Program-made: the position numbers and the translations under genes
Notes under the pieces: generated by a model
Seen by the model: the letters and a program-made list of their open reading frames with translations, nothing else
What the model was told of the DNA's origin: nothing
Database searches by the model: none
In this document: positions 50,501 to 57,700 of the stretch, piece by piece
How positions within the stretch are numbered: position 1 is the first letter of the stretch
Layout of the letters: the number at the start of each line of letters is the position of its first letter
NCBI RefSeq assembly: GCF_025370935.1
Contig: NC_133500.1
Span: 10,854,055 to 10,918,054, forward strand
Origin: Choristoneura fumiferana
Taxonomy: Eukaryota; Arthropoda; Insecta; Lepidoptera; Tortricidae
DNA length: 64,000 nt
Reading direction: 5' to 3'

Positions 50501-53227
50501 GCTATGCCGCTACACCACTGCTGGTCAACAACCAGCAGACCAGCAGCAGCAGCAGCAGCAGTGGTTGCAGCAGTGGTGTAGCGGCATAGCACGCGGTACG
50601 GAATACCGAGGACCTGGGTTCGATTCCCAGTGCTGGTCTTATTTTTCTGGTTTTTCTGTGCATCTATATTTCAGTTTGTATTTTCAATTTTGGACTATGC
50701 ATGCTACGAGTAGGCAATGGATAAACGTACTTATATAGATAAATACATACTTAAATACATATTAAACATCCAAGACGAATTCGTATTATTCATACAAATA
50801 TCTACCCCGGCCGGGAATCGAACCCGGGACCTCAAGCTTCGTAGTCAGGTTCTCTGCACTTAGTCAAATACTTTGTTGATACTTAAAACTAGCATGCTTA
50901 TTGCTGGCAAACGTAAACACAGTTCAAATGCTCAATTAAGCGGTATTCTAGAGCACCTTTACCTTTATCTAATCCAGTGTTTCTCAAACTTTTTCAGGAC
51001 GCGACTCCCCTTAGTTTGATAAATATTTCAAACCCGTGCCTACCTCCACTTACAGTTATTTGTATTATCCGACGTTGATAATACGAACATTGAATAATCA
51101 TACACAATAACCGTGACAGTATTACAAGCTTTTAATTAGTTTCACCTGTCCCGTTGTCTGTCTGTCTGTAATCAAATCTTGCAAGTTAAATTCGACCAAC
51201 TTCCAGTACTTGGATTGACTTGAAATTTGGTATACTTATGTAACTTGCGTGACAATACAATAATCTGGTAGTGACATCCTGGTAGTCCGGCCTAAATGGT
51301 GTATGGTGTAATGGGTGGCATAAATGTAGTTTGGGTGACAATACAAGTCCAGTCAACAAAAAGTACAGTCAGCAAAGAAAGCTTTTATTAAAAATGATTT
51401 TAAAGATAACCGCGACCCCTTAAGGGGCATCCGCGACCCACACGGGGTCGCGATCCACATGCAGTTTGAAAAACACTGATCTAATCTATATACTTACCTC
51501 TTAGTAGGTCCAATATTTATAGAGCTATTTAGGAAAGAGTAATAAAAGACCAGGACTATCAATGCTGCGATTAAAAATAGTTCTTTCCTTGTCCGATTCC
51601 ACAGGGAGAATATCTTGGAGATCTAAACAAAGTGAAGGAAAAATAAAGCTAGATCATCATCATCATGTCAGCCGAAAGACGTCCACTGCTGGACATAGGC
51701 CTCCCCCGAGGCTCTCCACTCAGACCGGTCTTGTGCTTTCCGCATCCACCGCGATCCCGCGATCTTAACCAAGTCGTCGCTCCATCTTGTTAAGCTAGAT
51801 CTTATTATACAATTGTTGAATCCTTTTGACTACATAACGTACACACGTAAATGGGCCAATCAACTTTTTTACCGACACTAATCTGTCCGCGACATTTTTC
51901 AAACAATTGCAGATTTTTGTAAGTAAACATGGTTTTTTCTGTAATTTATAGATGGTGTACATAAATACATGCCATCCTACGCAAGTTCAACCTATTAAAC
52001 CGTGAACCCGTTGGAAGTACGATTTTTTGGTAACGCCAGAGACAATTTTGGTAACGCAAGAGACGCCCAAAGTGTCGGTAAAATAGTTGATTGACCCAAA
52101 TAATACCGTGCGGCAAAAATATGGCCCTCAAAGGTATGCAGTAATAGGTAATGTTGTAGATAAGGTTGGTAAATATTTGCATATACTAGTCAAAAGAAAA
52201 TAAGGGTCCTTGAGTTTCAACGGTAAGAATTAAATCAATAATAAAAAAAACCCTGACTGCCTTACAAAAAGCTAAAAAGGAACAATGAGTCTAGTGATCT
52301 AGAACTATGCTATAGGTCATCCACGATGACGCGTGCCGTGGTTCTTATTACAATGACATTAATGGCTAATTTTGACAAAATCACGCGTCTTCGTGGATGG
52401 CACTAGGTATGAGTAACTTAAAGATTCACCGTCTAGATCCATTCAAAATCATGGGTGGCTCAAAAATTAATAACACATTCAGAAAGCTACTGAATCATCA
52501 CCGTCTCAGCGTATATACGTCCCCGCTTCAAGACGCATGCCTACTCTCAGCATGAGAGAGCTCGGGCCGGGCACTAGTTCCCAAAATACCTTAATGGTTC
52601 CGTAAATTTCAAATGTAATTTCGCACACAAATTCCGAGAATCTCGGAAGGTGTGAGCCAGGTCCTGAACCCACGGCTCTCTTCTTGAGAGTAAGCTGCTC
52701 TGTCTTGGTTGAGTCACTCTAGACTACCTACCTAACTTTGGACTCAATCCCAATTAGAAGCCCCTTTGCGGAATTTATTTTATTAAATAGCTGTTCGGCG
52801 GTTCTTTTTTTTTTATTTCGTTAGAAGATAGAATAAGATAGATAATTCACAAAAAGTTTATGATTTCTTTTAGTTCATTGAATGGACCTCCGCAAATAAA
52901 TTCTTCAGTCATGTCTGAAACTCAAACAATTATCAAACTAGGGTGCGCTGGAGCTACACAGGGAGCTCAGCAATAGGTTAAGGGAGGCAACAGGCAACCC
53001 TCGCGCCGGCAGCTTTCTCGCGCAAAGAATCTCAATCGCAGTTCAACGCGGGAATGCTGTCTGCGTGATGGGCACCATGCCAAGAGGCGCTCTCTTTTTT
53101 AATTAAAGTTTTATTTTTAGTTATTTTAGTTCAATAGTAGTTATAGTCCTATGGATATTTTGTATTTTCTTAATATTTCTTAATAAATTATTATCAAACT
53201 TACCTTCCTTAAAAATACTAATGTCAT
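38348..53227 (-). CDS. DUF229 family paralogue (gene 2), 13 coding exons
   Basis: Minus-strand exons in order: 53227-53204, 51622-51498, 49253-49100, 48128-47932, 47268-47080, 46173-46027, 45341-45158, 44210-44041, 43266-43044, 42403-42252, 41368-41248, 39285-39182, 38420-38348. They sum to 1863 nt and 620 residues with a TGA stop. All junction phases equal those of gene 1, and five exon lengths are identical (154, 170, 152, 104, 73). Residues 16-21 are basic and about 22-39 hydrophobic, a type II anchor. Motifs: DWVRCY, IIAFDTLSANGF with Asp201, DGMASALLPILTGKTEIEL, ADVTAHDF, VSDHGPR, CSDVGVEPHWC, and a Cys-rich THPHL tail. The His of the usual HDD triad is Ala359 here, although His360 is adjacent, so activity may be altered. 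One intron uses a GC donor. The first 24-nt exon is the least certain part. Confidence 0.88.
39182..39285 (-). CDS. Gene 2 exon 12
   Basis: Acceptor CGTTAAAG, donor GTAAGT, 104 nt. Encodes VVLRPDNAVYEATMLHIEKE and AGHISRIN. Reading straight through the donor would hit TAG; splicing makes a Tyr codon instead. Confidence 0.88.
39703..40362 (-). mobile_element. Family Y SINE split by fold-back element C (about 39766-40321)
   Basis: The SINE tail side (TACGTCCCACTGCTGGGCAC) and the next SINE block (CCGTAGTTCTCACGCGG) are separated by about 555 bp. The insert consists of TTCGCATAAC units on the left, GTTATGCGAATTA complements on the right, and GTTAGGTTAGGTACGC in the middle. Confidence 0.75.
40510..41020. 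repeat. Dispersed repeat 'GGAACCCTCGATGCC'
   Basis: Contains CCGTCCGTCCATCTGTC and TACGGAACCCTCG, words that occur in opposite sense at 49375-49672 and partly at 58120-58440. Common moth repeat type; superfamily not assigned. Confidence 0.4.
41077..41218. mobile_element. Palindromic MITE, second copy of the 12931 family
   Basis: Shares TGATGCCGTCTC and inverted GGTGAAACAGCCCC ends. Located in gene 2 intron 11, close to exon 11. Confidence 0.75.
41248..41368 (-). CDS. Gene 2 exon 11
   Basis: Acceptor TTTTTTCAG, donor GTAAGC, 121 nt, 13 codons shorter than gene 1. Encodes FKCARRNVSSIEWVRQD and NPNYQIR. A MITE ends 30 nt past the exon. Confidence 0.9.
41435..41650 (+). repeat. Dispersed repeat, copy 1 (copy 2 at 44865-45085)
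   Basis: Both copies read TTCAAGTCGATGCCATTAAC, then AGAGTTCCGTCCTG and CTGGCCGGACTACCAG. Shorter relatives lie near 7910, 51180-51370 and 58185-58530. Confidence 0.6.
41858..42150 (+). mobile_element. Helitron-like repeat
   Basis: AATATTATAAATGCGAAAG to GAAGCCGCGGGCAAAGGCTA; an about 75-bp AT-rich insert (42033-42110) is flanked by GATAAC on both sides. Confidence 0.55.
42252..42403 (-). CDS. Gene 2 exon 10
   Basis: Acceptor TTTTTAG, donor GTAAGT, 152 nt. Encodes IPKNRSCSDVGVEPHWCFC. Confidence 0.93.
42745..43012. repeat. Pentanucleotide microsatellite (CATAT)n/(CATCA)n
   Basis: About 265 bp of CATAT units grading into CATCA at the right end. It lies 30 nt past the donor of gene 2 exon 9. 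Confidence 0.95.
43044..43266 (-). CDS. Gene 2 exon 9
   Basis: Acceptor CCCGCAG, donor GTGAGT, 223 nt. Encodes WQGKLEERLPLLVLMLP and TTPYDLHATLADVLG. Confidence 0.93.
44041..44210 (-). CDS. Gene 2 exon 8: catalytic-site motifs
   Basis: Acceptor GTAACAG, donor GTGAGT, 170 nt. Encodes DLDGNRFGFTYVADVTAHDF and VSDHGPR. Confidence 0.93.
44329..44630 (+). mobile_element. Full-length family Y SINE
   Basis: GCCGTGGTGGCAGAGTGGTC head, B box GGGTTCAAACCC, body, and GGGATGATGAT tail. Most complete copy in the window, in gene 2 intron 7. Confidence 0.85.
45158..45341 (-). CDS. Gene 2 exon 7
   Basis: Acceptor GGCTTTCAG, donor GTCAGC, 184 nt. Encodes YRTAFFEDIPFKGTFLDRF and RYCIGGTSEIR. A young RTE insertion starts about 30 nt upstream of the acceptor. 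Confidence 0.92.
45371..45718 (+). mobile_element. RTE-type LINE 3' fragment with perfect 13-bp duplication
   Basis: AATTTCTTTTATT occurs at 45358-45370 and 45719-45731. Between them lies an RTE 3' end (TKVTDIARRIAKLKWQWAG, GRRVVGMPPTRWSDD, YVQQWTSFG and GATGATG). Opposite in direction to gene 2. Confidence 0.88.
46027..46173 (-). CDS. Gene 2 exon 6, GC donor
   Basis: Acceptor TTTTTTAG; the donor after CTCGG is GCAAGT rather than GT. Encodes YSTIGDGMASALLPILTGKT; 147 nt. Confidence 0.9.
46407..46636 (-). mobile_element. LINE-type 3' end, 'GGACCTTGTGCAAGG' family, copy 5
   Basis: Truncated minus-orientation copy, from TTTATTTGACTGGATGGC to AGCGAGCAAGATGG. Confidence 0.75.
46786..46965. repeat. 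Degenerate 'CTTGAAATGACCATTT' tandem repeats
   Basis: Roughly ten imperfect 14-16 bp units of AATTACCANTTCTTGAAATGACC type in gene 2 intron 5. No inverted partner arm seen. Confidence 0.65.
47080..47268 (-). CDS. Gene 2 exon 5: first metal-site motif
   Basis: Acceptor AATTCCAG, donor GTACAG, 189 nt. Encodes WSGNVMALRPVPTPP and IIAFDTLSANGFRRLMPNSW. Confidence 0.93.
47932..48128 (-). CDS. Gene 2 exon 4
   Basis: Acceptor TTTTCTAG, donor GTAAGC, 197 nt. Encodes NSKCHLIEEV, LTCEFRDIL and VSCKGINIT. Confidence 0.9.
48252..48830 (-). pseudogene. RTE-type LINE remnant interrupted by a MITE half (48346-48530)
   Basis: The minus strand encodes KICKLNWQFGGAHRLRNR and VGRPPTRWTDDIVRVAG, with a GATGATG tail at 48252. 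The insert carries the ACCTCACGC ... GGTAGCCCTCATT end of the 34401 family. Confidence 0.7.
48946..49075. repeat. Pentanucleotide array (CAGTA/CAGCA)n
   Basis: About 130 bp of ACAGT/ACAGC units, 25 nt past the donor of gene 2 exon 3. Confidence 0.9.
49100..49253 (-). CDS. Gene 2 exon 3
   Basis: Acceptor ATTGCAG, donor GTGAGT, 154 nt. Encodes GICALPKLNPFAKSV and CGRMDWVRCY. A pentanucleotide array begins about 25 nt past the donor. Confidence 0.92.
49375..49672 (+). repeat. Dispersed repeat 'AAGTGCGAGTCGGACTCGCG'
   Basis: Carries GTGCGAGTCGGACTCGCGCA, GGACGGACAGCGGAGT and GGTCCCGTTTTTACCCTTT, a very common lepidopteran repeat. Superfamily not assigned. Confidence 0.6.
50230..50858 (-). mobile_element. 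Family X SINE split by an inverted pair of family Z SINEs (about 50320-50692)
   Basis: SINE X parts are 50230-50320 and 50693-50858, with TTGGACT at both junctions. Inside, arms 50401-50523 and 50568-50690 are exact reverse complements over 123 bp. They include the tRNA-like head (GGTGTAGCGGCATAGCACGC and B box GGGTTCGATTCCC), with a CAG-rich loop between. Confidence 0.85.
50975..51478. mobile_element. hAT-type non-autonomous element with perfect 8-bp duplication
   Basis: Ends CAGTGTTTCTCAAAC and GTTTGAAAAACACTG; ATCTAATC directly repeated at 50967-50974 and 51479-51486. 504 bp, no transposase frame. Contains a copy of the TTGACTTGAAATTTGGTATA repeat. Confidence 0.92.
51498..51622 (-). CDS. 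Gene 2 exon 2: signal anchor
   Basis: Strong acceptor (CACTTTGTTTAG), donor GTAAGT, 125 nt. Encodes NRTRKELFLIAALIVLVFYY. No ATG lies in the exon and a stop precedes it, so an upstream exon must provide the start. Confidence 0.85.
51656..51791 (-). mobile_element. RTE 3' fragment with 10-bp duplication
   Basis: AAGCTAGATC at 51646-51655 and 51792-51801. The body is the RTE 3' end (CCAGCAGTGGACGTCTTTCG on minus) with a GATGATG tail. Lies 34 nt upstream of the exon 2 start of gene 2. Confidence 0.85.
51852..52098. mobile_element. MITE 'GGGCCAATCAACT', copy 2
   Basis: Reverse-complement match to 25950-26209 over its whole length with few differences. Confidence 0.8.
52310..52406. mobile_element. 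Small MITE
   Basis: CATCCACGATGACGCGTG at left mirrors CACGCGTCTTCGTGGATG at right; about 100 bp. Confidence 0.65.
53204..53227 (-). CDS. Gene 2 exon 1: start codon mini-exon
   Basis: ATG plus seven codons (MTLVFLRK) ending exactly at GTAAGT, phase 0, which matches the phase-0 acceptor of exon 2. An in-frame TGA lies seven codons upstream. Inferred from splice signals only. Confidence 0.6.
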
Positions 53228-54591
53228 CTTGCTTTGTTCATGTGGTCAAATGCTAATGATTTGAAATATTTCCCTGAGATATTTCCTAAATCTTACATCC
53301 ATATTTTTGACGGATGGCCGTCACCAATGCCATAGGTAGTAGCAAGGTACTTGTCATGTACTATAATACTCTTTGCAAATGCCTATAGATAAATATCTTT
53401 TGAAATAAAACCTCACTATAGAAACTGGTTAGGCTGTTTCCATCAGGGATACGAGGATGTGTGTTGCAAGGAATTTGTATAGGTATCTTATGTCTGGTGT
53501 AAACGCAACCTTATGGTTTCAAGAAGTTTTTGGCAGCAAGTCAAACCAAAATATGTTGTTTTGTATACAAATGTTTATTTACAAATTGGCGGTTACAATA
53601 ATCTTATTTCTATCAGATAACTAATTTATGGCTTAATAAGAACAATATAAAAAAGAAAAGGTTTAATAAAGCAATGAAAATTGTCGACTACGGTGCGTTA
53701 AAAAAAATGAGATATTTAAGAAAAACAATAAATAAACATATTACAAATTATACAAGACTAAATATAACAGGTACTAAGACAATGTTTCGTAAAGATTTTT
53801 AATATTTTAAATATAGATTTCTATATGACTGGCTCGGATTCCATTATAAAAATTAGTTAGTTACAGTACATAAACTTTAGTCACTTTACTATAAGCTGTT
53901 TTAACAGTTTCTTTTTATAAAATGTGTAGGTACATTAAATATTCTTAAATTATTTCTTTAAGAAACTTGTAGTAAAATGAACAAATTGTTATCATAAATT
54001 ATAAAACTAAACTAAATAAAGCGTTTTGTACTTTACAAGTTTCGCAATATGGCTCGTTATCCCTTGACACAGCTAAAGTCGTTTTATCTTAGTCTATCAT
54101 TTTCATTTTGCCCACTCCTTATCCATATGAAGTTATACAAAAAAGTGACAATTGGCCACTTCCATCCACTTTTTAAAGCCAGAGTGACAAAATGTCAAAG
54201 TTTGCACCTTTTATGTTCTCTTTCTATTTCAGAGATCTTGGCTCAATACCCTCCGTGAAGTCATCATTTTTTGACAGACACATATATTAAATTGCCCATT
54301 CAGCAGTCAAATATTATCCAAATGACGCTTCCTTATCGACAATAATTAGAAAATATTTTAAACAGTCGATTTAATTATTGCTTTCTGACAAACAAAATAT
54401 CGGTAGATGGCGCCATAGACGCAAGGTCCATTTTTACAGTGTTACTTGAGATTGACTCATTTATTTCATAAATCAGTCACAAACATGACATAAATGTCAA
54501 AATGGATCATAGGTTAGGTATACTAATATCATCCAGTGGTATTTTACTTGTCAGAAAACTTTCTTTGTATTTTTGCTGATTCACGTCGCGT
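53228..54591. other. Intergenic region between gene 2 start and the resilin-like gene end
   Basis: AT-rich with no gene seen. It must contain the gene 2 upstream region and the 3' UTR of the resilin-like gene. A decayed GTTTCCATCAGGGATACGAG MITE fragment lies at 53437-53515. Confidence 0.6.
54460..54465 (-). promoter_or_regulatory. Candidate polyadenylation signal of the resilin-like gene
   Basis: TTTATT on plus (AATAAA on minus), 127 nt past the stop codon. Other AATAAA words occur further on. Confidence 0.4.
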
Positions 54592-54735
54592 TTAGTACCC
54601 GCCATTTTGGTTGTTGCGGCCATTTTGATTGTACCCACCATTTTGGCTGTTTTGGTCGTAGCCAGCGCCCGCGCCGGTGTCCTCGTATGAAATTCTTGGC
54701 TTATACCCGTCTTGATCTGCCTCATATTCGACGGT
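54592..54735 (-). CDS. Resilin-like exon: RR-2 end and C-terminus
   Basis: Acceptor GTTTTAG, TAA at 54594-54592. Encodes TVEYEADQDGYKPRISYED then Asn/Gly repeats (QNGGYNQNG). Confidence 0.93.
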   Translation of the reverse strand, partial: TVEYEADQDGYKPRISYEDTGAGAGYDQNSQNGGYNQNGRNNQNGGY

Positions 54736-57700
54736 CTAAAACGGTAAAATTTAAAGAGTTAATCAAGTACGTCATTCGTTGGAAACAGTTGTGTGCTAGT
54801 TTTAGAGGTCTAACGCGCTGACGTTCGCAATCGCATTCGCCATCAGTTTCTATCCTTGTCTTACATCATGTGACACAAGGAAGTGGTGCAAACGATTTTG
54901 AAAATGAACTTAGAGAAATGTAAATGCAATGGTAGTTTGAAATAAAAGTATTTATATTTTAATAATTGATGAAACACGTACAAGCCAAATAAGGAAGATA
55001 ACGGCGCTATTACACTAGGTATAGTGACACATCTCGGCCTATGTATGTCCCATTACAAGTCAAAGGCCTTCTCTCAGAGTGAAAAGGCCCAACCGTAGTT
55101 TCCACGCGGGCCCAGTGAGGATTAGGAACTTTACACACACGATTGAATTGCTTCGCAGATGTGTGCAGGTTTCCTCACGATGATTTCCTTCCTTAAAGCT
55201 TGTGGTAAATTTCAAATATAATTTCAAGAAACTCAGGGGCGTGAGACCGGGTTTGAACCCATGGTCACGATCCTCGCTTGAGAGGTCAAAGTACCTACTA
55301 TGCCATCATTTTTTAAAAATAAATAATTCATATATGTATAAGTTTTCAATCATCCAATATATATATATTATTAATAAAATGTTTAATTTAACCCTTAATA
55401 GGGTTGACAACCTTGTCAAGACATTTGAGTTTGGACTATAAATGTTGCTTATTTGGATTGGCTTTCATTTTTCTTTGGTGGTAAATATATTGCCGGTGCC
55501 CTATTATTAAGCTCTTCAATTCAATCATTTTACGAGTATGACCCTGACCTGTTTCCTTCCATCAGGCAGCACGACGTAGTAAAGACCTTCAGCCCTGTCT
55601 CCCATCCTCGACTCCCTGTGTCCAAAGTCATTGCCAGAAGCGTCGTCTTTCACCATATATTCGAAGCTGTAGTTGGCTGGCTCCTGAGAAAATGAGCACA
55701 TCTTTTTTCAGTAATATGCATCCCACTGGCTGGACTCAGGCTATTCAGAATGAAAGGGTTTAGGCTATATTTTCTTCAGGGTTCAGGGTTAATCTGTTAA
55801 CTTAGTGTTTTTATGAATATATTGCATTGCATTGATCCAGTTTCATACGAGTACAATTAAGTTGTTGCATAGTAAAATGTAGTGAACATAAAGAAAGTCA
55901 GTGCTCAGTGCTGTAAATAATTAGACATGGAAATTAAAACAATTTGTTCAGTATAGGAACAAGGTGAATTTAGCTTACTTTCAGTAAAAGCAAATTTAGG
56001 TTTTTTTACAATTTAATAAACTTTGAATTCATTTACAATTAATTGTTGTGTGTGTGGAAGATGAAAGTTTTGTGTACTTACTTATAATATAATTGCAAAT
56101 TAGCGAATAAACGTTTTCTATTCTATTTATTATTCTAAAACAATGCATTACTTACCCCATTGCCATCTTCATCTCCATTGTACCCCCTGCCTGCGCCAGG
56201 TGGTAGGTACTGCCTGCTCTGACCAGCACCGAAGTCACCAGAGTACTGCTGACCTATAAGAGACGTGTTCTGTTTAAGCTAGGGACTTTGTCTGATATAA
56301 TAAGTTCAGATAAATGTCAGGCATTACGTTTACAAGGCAATTCGCCGAAGAACTTAAGTCACCGAAGAGAAGTGAGATGCAATATCTAAAGGATTATAAT
56401 CGTATTGTTGTGCACTACCAGCACCAATATCTGACACGGCAAAGCGTGCATGACTGATACGAATTTATTTTTACGGTTGGCCGTGTCATATTTTTGCGGC
56501 AGATATTAATGCCACCTGTTGCACTGTGCTTGTGTAACCATTATAAAAACATGTAAATGATCGATCGAAGGAGTGAATAACAATTTAATTAGCTTCCTTA
56601 CTTCCGACACCAGGTGCTCCATACTCTTGTGACGGGGTCCCGAACCCAGGGGCTCCATATTGCGAAGAAGGGGCACCTCCTTGCCTCGGGGCTCCGTACT
56701 GATTTGATGGCGTCCTTTCCTGGGCAGGAGCACCGTATTGGCTAGAGGGTTGGCTTCTGAATTGGGACGGTGTTCCATACTCAGCAGAGGGTTGCGGGGG
56801 TCCATACTGGTTAGAAGGTTGAGGGGGTCCATATTGATTAGAAGGTTGTTGGTTTCTTGACTGGGGTGGTAAGTATTGATTGGTTGGCTGTTGGTTTCTG
56901 AATTGGGATGGGGCTCCGTATTGATTAGATGGTTGTTGAGCTCGGGATTGGGATAAAGGAGGTCCGTATTGGTTAGAAGGTTGTTGGGTTCTGGACGAAG
57001 GTGGTCCATATTGGTTGGAAAGTTGTTGAGATCTAGACGAAGGGGGTCCATATTGGTTGGAAGGTTGCTGAGTTCTGGATGAAGGTGGTCCATACTGGTT
57101 GGAAGGTTGCTGGGTTCTAGATTGGGGGGGTCCGTACTGGTTTGAAGGTTGTTGGGGAGGTATGTATTGGTTGGAGGGGCGACGGGAACTTGAACGCGGA
57201 GCTCCATAGGTTGAAGATGGACGGTTTCTGAAAGAGAGTATATAAATAAATATATGTCAGAAAGTTAATAATTTGCATCTGAGATATAGACACTTTGCGA
57301 ATTTGAGTATTGATAGTTAGTTAGAAATTTTAAACTATCTAGGCAGTTACTAATTGATTTTTTTTTATGGTTAAAAGGAGAAAAATATATGTTTCATTTA
57401 CGATTGAAAGTAACTAAAATCAAGCAATCAATATTAAACGAATATCGCAAATACTGTCGCTGTCATTTCGATCACAAAAAAAACACTAAACGGAAAAAAA
57501 ATTAAAAAGCTGCCGTCCCCTTTTCTTGAAGATCGGAGTCCGTATTGTCTAATACGATGACGTTCGCGATCCCATTCACCATCTCTTTCTGCCTTCGTCT
57601 GATACCATGTGATAGAGAGAAATGGTGAAATGGAATGCGATTTCAAGTGCGTTGAACAATATGACCTCAGGTCTATAAAAAAAAATCAGCACCTCTTCGA

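Noticed and set aside
56506..57207. 233-codon open frame starting MELRVQV on the minus strand
   Set aside because: It is the wrong frame of the resilin repeat exon; the YGPP-encoding frame fits splice sites and phases on both sides.
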